DNA from: Streptomyces sp. NBC_01478
GTDB lineage: Bacteria > Actinomycetota > Actinomycetes > Streptomycetales > Streptomycetaceae
Assembly: GCF_036227225.1 (NCBI RefSeq)
Contig: NZ_CP109444.1
Span: 10,893,501 to 10,957,500 of the forward strand
Direction of reading: 5' to 3'
DNA: 64,000 nucleotides
Shown here: positions 52,366-61,455 of the stretch, piece after piece
How the letters are laid out: each line of letters begins with the position of its first letter
Position numbering within the stretch: position 1 is the stretch's first letter
Program-made: the position numbers and the translations under genes
Notes under the pieces: generated by a model
What the model was told of the DNA's origin: nothing
What the model saw: only the letters and a program-made list of their open reading frames with translations
The model's database searches: none

Positions 52366-53484
52366 GTGAACCGATCAACCCCTCGTGCACGCATCGGCGT
52401 CGTCGGCGCCGGCATGGTCTTCGACGCCTACGCCCGGGGCCTTGCCTGGTACGGCGACCTGCCCGTCATCAGGATCGCCGACATCGACGTCGGCAGGGCC
52501 CGCGCCAAGGCCGAGCTCCACGGCATCCCCGCGTACGGCACGCCCGCCGAGCTCTACGCCGACCCGGACGTCGACGTCGTCGTCAACATCACGCCTCCCG
52601 TGGCCCATTGGGAGGTGACGCGTGACGCGCTCGCGGCCGGCAAGCACGTCTACAGCGAGAAGCCCCTCGCCGCGACGGTCACCCTGGCCCGCGAGAACCT
52701 GGCACAGGCAAAGGCGGCCGGCCGCGTCCTGGCCGGCGCCCCCGACACGTTCCTCGGCACGGCAGGGCAGACGGCACGCGCGGCCATCGACGGCGGCCTG
52801 ATCGGCACGCCCTTCGCCGCCACGTCCTTCGTCCGCTCGTCCAAGGTCGAGGCCAAGCACCCCAACCCCGGTTTCTTCTTCCAGCCCGGCGGCGGCCCGA
52901 CCCTCGACTGGGGCCCTTACCACGTGGCCGCCCTGGTCAACCTGCTCGGCCCCGTCGCCGAAGTCGTCGGCACCAGCACGATCCCGAGCCCGCGCATCAC
53001 CGTGACCACCCCGAACCGCGTCGTCGACGAGGTCGAGGTGAATGTCCCCACGACCGTCGCCGCCATCCTCCGCACGACCTCCGGCGCGATCGTCTCCACC
53101 CTCTACAGCTTCGACATCTGGGACATGACCCTGCCCCACATCGAGGTCTACGGCACCGAGGGCACCCTGAACATCCCCGACCCGAACCGCCATGACGCCC
53201 CGGTCCTCATCAAGCGCCGTACGGACGCGGACTGGTCCGAACTCCCTCCGGTCATCCCGCCCACCCGCGCCCCGGAGGCCGGCCCCTTCCGCGGCCATGG
53301 CGTGAACGACCTCGTCGAGTCCCTGCGCGGTCAACCGCTGCGTGTCCCGGGCGAGTTCGCGCTGCACGTGCTCGAAGTGCTGGAAGCCATCGAGCAGTCG
53401 ACGTTCGCCGCCGGAGCCCGGGCCATCACCAGCCGGGCCGAGCGGCCCGCGCCCGCGGCCCTCCCGCAGTCCGTCTCCGCCTGA
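52366..53484 (+). CDS. Gfo/Idh/MocA-family oxidoreductase
   Basis: The product is 372 aa. It has the Rossmann motif RIGVVGAGMVFDAYARGLA at the N terminus, the family lysine in HVYSEKPLAATV near 103, and DWGPYHVAALVNLLGP near 185. GGGAG six bases before the GTG supports the start. It is the first gene of a plus-strand run (dehydrogenase, binding protein, two permeases, isomerase) which would import and oxidise a sugar or inositol. Confidence 0.9.
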   Translation: MNRSTPRARIGVVGAGMVFDAYARGLAWYGDLPVIRIADIDVGRARAKAELHGIPAYGTPAELYADPDVDVVVNITPPVAHWEVTRDALAAGKHVYSEKPLAATVTLARENLAQAKAAGRVLAGAPDTFLGTAGQTARAAIDGGLIGTPFAATSFVRSSKVEAKHPNPGFFFQPGGGPTLDWGPYHVAALVNLLGPVAEVVGTSTIPSPRITVTTPNRVVDEVEVNVPTTVAAILRTTSGAIVSTLYSFDIWDMTLPHIEVYGTEGTLNIPDPNRHDAPVLIKRRTDADWSELPPVIPPTRAPEAGPFRGHGVNDLVESLRGQPLRVPGEFALHVLEVLEAIEQSTFAAGARAITSRAERPAPAALPQSVSA

Positions 53485-53576
53485 ACCTCCCTGTCCGAAC
53501 CTCCTCCGGCCCCGCACGCCGGCACCGAACCCGTGCACCACCTCAATCGATCACGCATGACCTGAGAGGAATCACC

Positions 53577-54908
53577 ATGCAGCGCAGAACCCGTGCAGTC
53601 GCGCTCGCGGCCGCGGCGATGCTGACAGGCGCCGGTGCCACGGCGTGCGGCGGCGGCTCCAGCTCCGCCTCCGGTGACAAGACCATCACCTACTGGGCGA
53701 CCAACCAGAGCACCAGCCTCGACGCGGACAAGAAGGTCCTCCAGCCGGAGATCGACAAGTTCACCCAACAGACCGGCGTCAAGGTCAAGTTGGAGGTCAT
53801 CCCCTCGGCCGACCTGCTCAACCGCATCCTCGCGGCGACGACCAGCGGCAAGGGCCCCGACGTACTGAACATCGGCAACACCTGGTCCGCGTCACTCCAG
53901 GCGACCGGAGCCTTCGTCGCGTGGGACAAGGAACTGCTGGCCAAGGTCGGCGGCGAATCCCGCTTCCTGCCCGCCGCGTTGAAGTCCACGGGCGCCACCG
54001 GCAAGGACCCGGCGAGCCTGCCGCTCTACACCAGTTCGTACGAACTCTTCTACAACAAGAAGCTGTTCAAGGCCGCGCACATCACCTCGCCGCCGAAGAC
54101 GTGGAGCGAGTTCGTCGCCGACGCCAACAAACTCACCAAGGACACCAACAACGACGGCAAGACCGACCAGTGGGGTCTGGGTATGCAGGGAGCCTCGTCC
54201 TCGTTCGCCGCGCACTTCGCGTTCATCCTCGGCACCCAGCACGGTGCCGAGGTCTTCGACGGCCACACCCCGAAGTTCGACGACACGGGCATGGTCGACG
54301 GGATCGACCAGTGGCTGTCCTGGATCGGCAAGGACGGCATCGTCAACCCGTCCGACGCCGAGATGACCGACAAGGTCGCCCTCCTGCAGAACTTCGCGTC
54401 CGGCAAGGCCGGCATGATCCTCGCCCAGTCGTCGACCGGTCTGACGCTCGGCCAGTACAAGATGACGACGGCCGACTACGGCGTCGTCCCGGTACCGGCC
54501 CAGGACCCGGCGGTCGCCGGTGGCAAGGACATCGGCTCGTTCGTCGGAGGCATCAACGTGGCGGTCTTCAAGAACACCGGGAACCTCGAAGGCTCCACCC
54601 AGTTCGTGAAGTTCCTGACCAGCGCCAAGGAGCAGGTGTACCTCAACAAGACCTACGGGACGCTGCCCTCGGTCACGGACGCCAAGGACCCGGCGTTCGA
54701 CACCCCGACGCTGGCAGTGGCCCGGCAGACGCTCGACTCCCGGGCCGTACCGCTCCCGCAGATCGCCGAGGAATCCCAGTTCGAGACCCTGGTCGGCCAG
54801 GCGATGAGCTCCTTCGCCGCGCAGACCGCGACCGGAAAGCAGCCCGGCAAGGCCAAGATCAAGAGTGAGATGACCGCGGCCGACCAGAAGCTCGAAGCCG
54901 GCAACTAG
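53577..54908 (+). CDS. Carbohydrate ABC transporter, substrate-binding lipoprotein
   Basis: The product is 443 aa. The lipobox region is TGAGATACGGG, followed by a Ser/Gly linker and an SBP family 1 fold (KTITYWATNQSTSLDADKKV, LPLYTSSYELFYNKKLFKAA, FASGKAGMILAQSS). It binds a sugar outside the membrane and hands it to the permeases that follow. GAGAGGAA lies about nine bases before the ATG. It is separated by only ten bases from the next permease gene. Confidence 0.92.
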   Translation: MQRRTRAVALAAAAMLTGAGATACGGGSSSASGDKTITYWATNQSTSLDADKKVLQPEIDKFTQQTGVKVKLEVIPSADLLNRILAATTSGKGPDVLNIGNTWSASLQATGAFVAWDKELLAKVGGESRFLPAALKSTGATGKDPASLPLYTSSYELFYNKKLFKAAHITSPPKTWSEFVADANKLTKDTNNDGKTDQWGLGMQGASSSFAAHFAFILGTQHGAEVFDGHTPKFDDTGMVDGIDQWLSWIGKDGIVNPSDAEMTDKVALLQNFASGKAGMILAQSSTGLTLGQYKMTTADYGVVPVPAQDPAVAGGKDIGSFVGGINVAVFKNTGNLEGSTQFVKFLTSAKEQVYLNKTYGTLPSVTDAKDPAFDTPTLAVARQTLDSRAVPLPQIAEESQFETLVGQAMSSFAAQTATGKQPGKAKIKSEMTAADQKLEAGN

Positions 54909-54918
54909 GAGCAGGACG

Positions 54919-55905
54919 ATGGCAGTCATCAGTCCTTCCGGGACCCGCGAGAGCCCCGGGACCCCGGACACACCGAAACAGTCCGTGCGAGGCGGCCGCT
55001 TCCGGGGGCGCGGCCGCCGCTGGATCCCGTACGCTTTCCTGCTCCCCGCCCTGGCCCTCGAAGTGATCGTCCACTTCGTGCCCATCGTTCTCGGTGTGGC
55101 GATGAGCGGCCTGCGCGTGACGCAGTACCAGATCAGCCACTGGTGGGAGGCGCCCTTCACCGGCCTCGGGAACTTCGGGATCGTCCTGGACTTCGACGGC
55201 CCCACCGGCAAGTCCCTGGCCCAGTCCTTCTTCGTCACCCTCGGCTTCACGGCCGTGGTCCTGTCCGGGGCCTGGATCGTCGGCATGGCGGCGGCGCTCG
55301 CACTCCAACGCGCCTTCCGCGGCCGGGGGTTGCTGCGGACGCTGTTCCTCGTGCCGTACGCACTGCCCGCGTACACCGCGGTCATCACCTGGCGTTTCAT
55401 CTTCCAGCGCGACAACGGCATGCTCAACCACCTGCTCGGCCAGCTCGGGTTGATCGACTCCAACCCGTTCTGGCTGATCGGCCACAACGCCTTCTGGGCC
55501 GAGTGCGTCGTCGCGATCTGGCGGATGTGGCCCTTCGCCTTCCTGATCCTCATGGCCGGCATGCAGGCGATCCCGGGCGAGGTCTACGAGGCGTCGAGCA
55601 TCGACGGAGCGGGCCCCTGGCGGCAGTTGCAGATGATCACCCTGCCGCTGCTGTCCTCGGTCAACAAAGTGCTGGTCCTCGTGATGTTCCTGCACACCTT
55701 CAACGACTTCAGCACCCCGTACATCCTGTTCGGCGGCTCGGCCCCGCCGGCCGGGGACCTGATCTCGGTGCACATCTACCAAAGCTCGTTCGCCACCTGG
55801 AACTTCGGCCTCGGCTCGGCCATGAGCGTGCTGCTCCTGCTGTTCCTGGCAGTGGTCAGCGCCTGCTATCTCGCCTTCACCCGGAGGACCGGCCATGAAT
55901 CATGA
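54919..55905 (+). CDS. Carbohydrate ABC transporter permease (MalF-like)
   Basis: The product is 328 aa. A basic N terminus is followed by six membrane segments, with the EAA loop YEASSIDGAGPWRQLQMITLP. AGGAG precedes ATG 54919. Its end overlaps the next permease gene by 11 bases, indicating tight coupling. No ATPase gene is in the cluster. Confidence 0.92.
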   Translation: MAVISPSGTRESPGTPDTPKQSVRGGRFRGRGRRWIPYAFLLPALALEVIVHFVPIVLGVAMSGLRVTQYQISHWWEAPFTGLGNFGIVLDFDGPTGKSLAQSFFVTLGFTAVVLSGAWIVGMAAALALQRAFRGRGLLRTLFLVPYALPAYTAVITWRFIFQRDNGMLNHLLGQLGLIDSNPFWLIGHNAFWAECVVAIWRMWPFAFLILMAGMQAIPGEVYEASSIDGAGPWRQLQMITLPLLSSVNKVLVLVMFLHTFNDFSTPYILFGGSAPPAGDLISVHIYQSSFATWNFGLGSAMSVLLLLFLAVVSACYLAFTRRTGHES

Positions 55906-56737
55906 CACCCCGGGCTACCGGGCTTTCCGGTACGTCACACTCACCCTGCTGTCGGTGTTCGTCCTGGCCCCGCTGTACGTCATGCTCGCCTCGTCGCTGA
56001 AGACGCTCCCCGACGTGCAGGGCGAGTTCACCTGGTTCCCGTCGTCGCCGACGATCCAGTCCTTCATCGACATCTGGCACACCGTGCCGCTGGCCCAGTA
56101 CTTCGTCAACTCCCTGATCGTGGCCGTGTCCGCGACAGTGCTGTCGGTACTGGTGGCGGTCTTCGCCTCCTACGCGCTGAGCCGCTGGAAGTTCCCCGGC
56201 AGCGGAAGTTTCAAGTCGGCGGTGCTCGCCACCCAGATGTTCCCCGGCATCCTCTTCCTGCTGCCGCTGTACCTGCTCTTCGTCTACGCCGACCAGAACC
56301 TCGGCACCGACCTGGTGGGCACCCGCACCGGACTCGTCGTCACCTACCTGACCTTCTCGCTGCCGTTCGCGGTGTGGATGCTGGTCGGGTACTTCGACAC
56401 GGTGCCGCGCGACCTCGACGAGGCGGCGAAGGTCGACGGCGCCGGCCCGCTGCGCACCCTGCTGCAGATCATCGTGCCCGCCGCGACACCGGGAATCGTC
56501 GCCGTGTGCATCTACGCCTTCATGACCGCCTGGGGCGAGGTGCTCTTCGCCTCGGTCCTCACCGACACCCAGAGCCGCACCCTCGCCGTAGGCCTGCAGG
56601 CCTACTCCACCGAGGCGAACGTCTACTGGAACCAGGTCATGGCCGCCTCCCTGGTCGTGTCCCTCCCGGTGGTCGCCGGGTTCCTCCTGCTCCAGCGCTT
56701 CCTCATCACCGGCTTCACCGCCGGCGCGGTGAAGTGA
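55895..56737 (+). CDS. Carbohydrate ABC transporter permease (MalG-like)
   Basis: The product is 280 aa with six membrane segments and the EAA loop DEAAKVDGAGPLRTLLQIIVP; it ends GFTAGAVK as in the MalG group. Its start lies inside the end of the partner permease. It forms the channel with the product of 54919. Confidence 0.92.
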   Translation: MNHDTPGYRAFRYVTLTLLSVFVLAPLYVMLASSLKTLPDVQGEFTWFPSSPTIQSFIDIWHTVPLAQYFVNSLIVAVSATVLSVLVAVFASYALSRWKFPGSGSFKSAVLATQMFPGILFLLPLYLLFVYADQNLGTDLVGTRTGLVVTYLTFSLPFAVWMLVGYFDTVPRDLDEAAKVDGAGPLRTLLQIIVPAATPGIVAVCIYAFMTAWGEVLFASVLTDTQSRTLAVGLQAYSTEANVYWNQVMAASLVVSLPVVAGFLLLQRFLITGFTAGAVK

Positions 56738-56767
56738 CCAACCGGCCCCGACAGATTGGACCTTGGC

Positions 56768-57586
56768 ATGCCGGCCATCGGCTTGCAGCTCTACACGTTG
56801 ATGAACGTCCTGGAGGACCGTCCCGCCACCCTCGCCAGGATCGCCGACCTCGGGGTGACCGCGGTGGAACCCTTCCGTCTCGGCCGCAACGAACTGCCCC
56901 GTGCCGCGCGCCTGGCCGAGGCCCGCTCGCTGAGGGCCGACATCGACGCCGCCGGTCTCACCGTCTCCTCCACCCACGCCCGCCTGCCCGACGCGGACGA
57001 TCCCGGCTGGTTCTTCGAGGAGATGGCCGAGGCCGGCGTGCCCATCGCCATCGCGTCGACTCCCGAGGCGCTCCCCGGGTTCACCCGCGACGCCCTGGTC
57101 TCGGCCGACGGAGTGCGCCGGTACGCCGACCGGTTCAACGCCCTGGCCAAGGCCGCGGCGGTCCACGGCCTGCGGGTCGGATACCACAACCACTACTGGG
57201 AGTGGACCCGGCTCGACGACGGCCGCTACGGCTACGACGTGCTGTGGGACGCCCTCGACCCGTCGATCGTCGCCGAGGTCGACCTCTACTGGGCACAGAC
57301 CGCCGGCCAGGTCCCCGCCGACGTGGTCGCCAGGCTCGGCGAACGCGTCGAACTCGTCCACGTCAAGGACGGCCCGGCGGTCCGCGGCGAACCCCAAGTC
57401 GCCGCCGGACAGGGCTCGGTGGCCCTGGCGGACGCGCTCGACGCCGGCCGGGACTCGATCCGGGTGCACATCATCGAGGCGGACGGGATCGCCGAAGGGG
57501 CCGACATCTTCGACCTGGTCGCGGAGAGCGTGGCCTGGCTGAAGGCGCGGCGCACCGCGGCGGGCTCGCCGACGACCGTGGTGTGA
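56768..57586 (+). CDS. Sugar phosphate isomerase/epimerase
   Basis: The product is 272 aa. It is a small TIM barrel with metal-site residues in VGYHNHYWEW, IVAEVDLYWAQTAG, LVHVKDGP and VHIIEADG. Its closest functional analogues by layout are IolE/IolI-type enzymes and 3-keto-glucose epimerases. ATG 56768 is used; a TTG at 56756 would add four residues. It ends the ABC operon, so it should act on the product of the dehydrogenases. A hairpin follows. Confidence 0.88.
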   Translation: MPAIGLQLYTLMNVLEDRPATLARIADLGVTAVEPFRLGRNELPRAARLAEARSLRADIDAAGLTVSSTHARLPDADDPGWFFEEMAEAGVPIAIASTPEALPGFTRDALVSADGVRRYADRFNALAKAAAVHGLRVGYHNHYWEWTRLDDGRYGYDVLWDALDPSIVAEVDLYWAQTAGQVPADVVARLGERVELVHVKDGPAVRGEPQVAAGQGSVALADALDAGRDSIRVHIIEADGIAEGADIFDLVAESVAWLKARRTAAGSPTTVV

Positions 57587-57590
57587 AGGC

Positions 57591-57628
57591 GGTCCCGCGC
57601 TCGCCGTGTGGACGGTCGGCGCGGGACC
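57591..57628. terminator. Bidirectional hairpin terminator
   Basis: GGTCCCGCGC (57591-57600) pairs perfectly with GCGCGGGACC (57619-57628) across an 18-base loop, followed by TTT. It separates the convergent isomerase and secreted hydrolase genes. Confidence 0.7.
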
Positions 57629-57641
57629 TTTGACGATCGAC

Positions 57642-59411
57642 TCAGCGAACCGTGAGTTTCCACAGGTGGTCGGCGGTGCCGTTGTCGGACCACTGCAGGA
57701 CCTGGGCGCCGGAGGTGGTGCTCATCTGGTCGACGCCGAGCAGGAGCCCGCTGTTGTAGTTGGCGATCTTGGCGTAGCCGTCGCGGGCCGGGATGATCTG
57801 CCAGAGGTGGTCGGCGGTGCCGTTGTCACCCCAGATCAGGGCGGTGCCGCCGTTGCCGGTGCCCGCGTTGGTGATGCCGAGGAGCAGGCCGCTCTTCTGG
57901 TTGACGATCTTGTAGAGGCCCTGGCCGGCGGCCACGAGGGTCCAGTTCTGGTCGGTGCCGGTGGTGGACGTGGCCTGGACGACCGAAGTGCCTTGTGCGG
58001 TGGCCGCGTTGAGGGTGTCCAGGGCGAGGCCGCTGTTCTTGTTGGTGATCTGGTAGCGCCCGGCCAAGGACGTCGAGGTGCCGCTGGGGGTGATCGTCAG
58101 GTGGTAGCCGTCGGCGGCGTTCATCGTGACCGGCACGGTGATGGAGCCGTTCGAGACGGAGTAGTCCGTGTCCGAGATGGTGATCGGGCCCGGGGAAGCC
58201 GTGGTGCGGCCCGTGTCGGGGCTGTACTCCAGCTTGACGTGGACGGTGCTGCCGTAGGCCGACAGGGAGGAGAGCCCGTTGACCGTGACGGCGCAGGAGC
58301 CGGTGCAGCCGCCGGCGACGACGCTGATCTGGTTGCCCGCGCCGTTGAGGGAGGCGAGACCGTCGATGCCGGTCTGGGCGGGCGGTGTTGTGGTGAGCAT
58401 GTTCCCGGACATGGCGCCGTACCACTTGTACGTCCAGTAGGAGCCGTTGGGCGAGCCGCCGGTGTCGGTCAGGGTGTCGCCGAGGGTGCCGTAGTGGTTC
58501 CAGAAGGCCAGCTCGGCGTCGCGGACGCCCGCGCGCTCGAACTTGGCGGCGTAGCCGATGAGTGCACCGGAGTTGCCCATTTCGGTGGGCGTGCCGTACT
58601 CCTCGATGTCGATCGGACGCGGGCTGATGCCGAGGCTGCTCTCCAGCGAGCGGTAGGCCGCGACATGGGCGGCGATGCCGCTGCTGCCCTGGAGCTCGTG
58701 CCAGGCGATGACGTCGGGGACCGTGCCGCTGGCCTTGGCGTCGGTGAGGAAGGTGGTCATCCAGGACTGGTTCCACGCCGAGTAGCTCGGGCCCTGGATC
58801 GGGGTGGTGGTGTCCTTGGCGCGGACCTCCTTGAACGTACGGGCCCAACCGGCGTCGAAGGCACCGGCGTTGGTTGTGTCCCAGGTCCAGTCCGGCTCGT
58901 TCCAGAGCTCGTATGCGCTGATGTTGGTGGCACCGGAGGACTTCACCGCGGCGACCTGCTGGTCGACCGCCGCGAGCCAGTTGCTCCAACTCACCCACTG
59001 GTAGGGGAAGTTCGGATACCAGTCCGGCATCCGTACGACGACCTTGGCCCCCGCGGCCGCGGCCTTCGGGGCGACGACCAGGGAGTCACCCGCGGGCGCG
59101 GGCTCTCCGTTGGGGAGTTGGCTGCCGCCGGGCGCCATCTGGACGAAGGTGTTGGGCTTCAGGGCCTGTACGAGGCTGTCGGCGGGGGTGCTCGCAGTGG
59201 CGAGGCCGTAGAGGCTGCCCGTGCCGACGTGGGTGACGGAGCGCAGGTTCTGCGCGGCGTTGACGACCAAGGTGGTGGCCGACGTGGGGCTGGCCTGGGC
59301 GGGTGCGCCCGTCAGGGCGATGGCGGTGGCGGCCAGGGAGGTGGCCAGCACGGTGGCGCCGACGCGGCCTAGGGGCGCTCTGGAACGGTGACGGTGGCTC
59401 AGGTATGACAT
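57642..59411 (-). CDS. Secreted clan GH-A glycoside hydrolase with ricin-type lectin domain
   Basis: The product is 589 aa. A Sec/Tat-like signal with a long n-region precedes cleavage near APAQA (about residue 40). The (beta/alpha)8 catalytic part has the acid/base in YELWNEPDW near residue 172 and the likely nucleophile in IDIEEYGTP near 270, as in GH39/GH51-like enzymes. An Ig-like section follows. The C-terminal 120 residues are a ricin-B beta-trefoil (CBM13) with the QxW-type repeats DQNWTLV, DHLWQII and DHLWKLT. It probably attacks arabinose- or xylose-containing polysaccharide. AGGAGA lies about eight bases before the ATG. A pentanucleotide repeat lies 36 bases upstream. Confidence 0.85.
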   Translation of the reverse strand: MSYLSHRHRSRAPLGRVGATVLATSLAATAIALTGAPAQASPTSATTLVVNAAQNLRSVTHVGTGSLYGLATASTPADSLVQALKPNTFVQMAPGGSQLPNGEPAPAGDSLVVAPKAAAAGAKVVVRMPDWYPNFPYQWVSWSNWLAAVDQQVAAVKSSGATNISAYELWNEPDWTWDTTNAGAFDAGWARTFKEVRAKDTTTPIQGPSYSAWNQSWMTTFLTDAKASGTVPDVIAWHELQGSSGIAAHVAAYRSLESSLGISPRPIDIEEYGTPTEMGNSGALIGYAAKFERAGVRDAELAFWNHYGTLGDTLTDTGGSPNGSYWTYKWYGAMSGNMLTTTPPAQTGIDGLASLNGAGNQISVVAGGCTGSCAVTVNGLSSLSAYGSTVHVKLEYSPDTGRTTASPGPITISDTDYSVSNGSITVPVTMNAADGYHLTITPSGTSTSLAGRYQITNKNSGLALDTLNAATAQGTSVVQATSTTGTDQNWTLVAAGQGLYKIVNQKSGLLLGITNAGTGNGGTALIWGDNGTADHLWQIIPARDGYAKIANYNSGLLLGVDQMSTTSGAQVLQWSDNGTADHLWKLTVR

Positions 59412-59446
59412 CAGCGGCTCTCCTGAGGAAGGGAGGGGGACTTGCT

Positions 59447-59496
59447 CGATGCGATGCGATGCGATGCGATGCGATGCGATGCGATGCGATGCGATG
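59447..59496. repeat. Ten copies of the pentanucleotide CGATG
   Basis: Ten perfect tandem copies (GCATC units read on the coding strand) lie between the permease stop and the secreted hydrolase start, 36 bases before its ATG. The unit is five bases, so a change of copy number would shift promoter or leader spacing. Confidence 0.9.
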
Positions 59497-59572
59497 CGGA
59501 GGCGGCTCGGGGAGGCGTCGGCGGCCCGCGGCCCCGCCCGACCGGTGGGCCCGGGACGGCCGGCACCGTTGA

Positions 59573-60394
59573 TCAGTCCTTGACCGCGCCTGCGGTCACG
59601 CCCGCGGCCACATAACGCTGGGCAAGGACGAGGAGGACGGCCGCCGGGATCGACGCGACGACGGCGGTGGCCATGATCGCGTTCCACTCCTGGTTGTTGT
59701 TGCCGATGTACTTGTAGATGCCGAGGGTGATCGGCCGCCAAGTGCCGCCGCCGTCAAGGGTGTTGGCGAAGACGAAGTCGGACCAGGCCCAGAGGAAGCT
59801 GAAGAGCGCCACGGTGACGACCGCGTTGCGGCTGACCGGCAGCACGACGGACCGGAAGGTGCGCCACGTGCCGGCGCCGTCGATACGGGCCGCGGAGATC
59901 AGCTCGCCGGGGATGCCCGACATGAAGGCCGTGAAGATCATCACGCCGAACGGCACGGCGATGGTGGAGTCCGCGATGATCAGCCCCCACCAGGAGTTGA
60001 GCAGGCCGAGGTCGAGGAAGATGCCGTAGAAGCCCATGGCCATGACGATGCCGGGGATCATCTGGGCGACCAGCAGGGCGAGTCCGAGGGTTCCGCCGCC
60101 CAGCGGGCGCAGTTTGGCCAGGGCGAAGCCGGCCGGGGCGGCGAGGACCAGGGTGAGGGCGACCGTGCCCAGGCCGATGAGCAGGCTGGTGCCGAGGTAG
60201 GGCATCTGGTCGTTCAGGACGGCCCGGTAGCCCTCGAAGGTGGGGTGCAGGGGCAGCAGATCGGGTGGGCTCTTGCGCATGTCCTGCTGCGGGGTGAGTG
60301 ACACGTTGATCATCCAGTACACCGGGAACAGCATCACGGCGGTCAGCAGGACGCCGATGACGGTGTAACGGCGCTTTCCCGTACGGGACTTCAT
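59573..60394 (-). CDS. Carbohydrate ABC transporter permease (MalG-like)
   Basis: The product is 273 aa with six membrane segments and the EAA loop ISAARIDGAGTWRTFRSVVLP; it ends GVTAGAVKD. GGAGGCAGGAAGC before the ATG and an ATGA overlap with the upstream permease set the start. It is part of the arabinan-type uptake system. Confidence 0.92.
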   Translation of the reverse strand: MKSRTGKRRYTVIGVLLTAVMLFPVYWMINVSLTPQQDMRKSPPDLLPLHPTFEGYRAVLNDQMPYLGTSLLIGLGTVALTLVLAAPAGFALAKLRPLGGGTLGLALLVAQMIPGIVMAMGFYGIFLDLGLLNSWWGLIIADSTIAVPFGVMIFTAFMSGIPGELISAARIDGAGTWRTFRSVVLPVSRNAVVTVALFSFLWAWSDFVFANTLDGGGTWRPITLGIYKYIGNNNQEWNAIMATAVVASIPAAVLLVLAQRYVAAGVTAGAVKD

Positions 60395-61374
60395 GCTTCC
60401 TGCCTCCTCTGGACGCGGATGTAGAGCAGGCCGAAGACGAGCGCGATGAGGATGAGGATGTTGCCGACGGCCGCGCCGGGGCCGAACTTCGGCAGCAGCG
60501 TGCCGAAGCCGAGCTGGTACGACCAGGTCGCGAGGGTGGACGACGCGTCGCCCGGACCGCCCTTGGTCATGATCCAGATCAGGTCGAACACCTTGAGCGT
60601 GTAGACCAGCCCGAGGAGCAGGGTGATCGCCGACACCGGGCGCAGCAGCGGGAAGGTGATCCGCCGGAACTGCTGCCAGGCACCGGCCCCGTCCAGGGAC
60701 GCGGCCTCGTACAACTCGGCGGGGATGTTCTGGAGCCCGCTGTAGAGGATGACGAGGTTGAACGGGATGCCGATCCAGATGTTCGCGATGACGACCGAAG
60801 TCAGCGCCCAGTCGGGCGAGTTGAGCCAGTCCACCGGGGACACGCCCACGAAGTGCAGGGCGTAGTTGATGACACCGGACTCGCTGTTGAACATCCACGA
60901 CCAGGTCGAGGCCGACACGATCAGCGGCAGCAGCCAGGGGATCAGGAACAGGGCGCGCAGGGTCCCGGCGAGCCGGAAGTGCCGGTTGAAGAAGACCGCG
61001 AGGGCGAGCCCGGCCACGTACTGGAACGCGATCGACGCGAACGTGAAGATCACGGTGTGGCGCATCGCCGGGCCGAACGTGGGGTCGTCCAGGACGGTCC
61101 TGAAGTTGTCGAGGCCGGAGAAGGGCGCGTCGCCCTGCACGAACGACCGGACGGTGTAGTCGCGCAGGCTCAGGTCGAGGTTGCGGTAGAGCGGATAGAG
61201 GTAGAAGGCGGCGAGGTAGACGACCAGTGGGGCGATGAAGGCCAGCGCGGTGAGCCGGCTGCGACGGCGCTGCCGGCGCCGCAGGTCCGACGCGTCCGTC
61301 CGTTGTCCGGTGCCGGTCGCCCCGGACCTGGCCGGGGACCGCTGCGAGCGGCGGTCGACGCGGGCGATGGTCAT
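60391..61374 (-). CDS. Carbohydrate ABC transporter permease (MalF-like)
   Basis: The product is 327 aa. A very basic 40-residue N terminus precedes six membrane segments; the EAA loop is YEAASLDGAGAWQQFRRITFP. It pairs with the permease at 59573. It lies 81 bases after the binding-protein gene. Confidence 0.92.
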   Translation of the reverse strand: MTIARVDRRSQRSPARSGATGTGQRTDASDLRRRQRRRSRLTALAFIAPLVVYLAAFYLYPLYRNLDLSLRDYTVRSFVQGDAPFSGLDNFRTVLDDPTFGPAMRHTVIFTFASIAFQYVAGLALAVFFNRHFRLAGTLRALFLIPWLLPLIVSASTWSWMFNSESGVINYALHFVGVSPVDWLNSPDWALTSVVIANIWIGIPFNLVILYSGLQNIPAELYEAASLDGAGAWQQFRRITFPLLRPVSAITLLLGLVYTLKVFDLIWIMTKGGPGDASSTLATWSYQLGFGTLLPKFGPGAAVGNILILIALVFGLLYIRVQRRQEA

Positions 61375-61455
61375 GCGTACTCCTGGATGCGGGTGGCGTG
61401 TCAGGACGGGCGCGACGGCGATGCGGTTGCCGGAGGGGTTCGGAAGCCGGGGGTG

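Noticed and set aside
53542..53556. A third LacI-type ATCGAT site before the binding-protein gene at 53577
   Set aside because: It shares only the ATCGATTG core with the two operators at 36290 and 36443; the outer TG/CA pattern is missing and that locus has its own ROK regulator.
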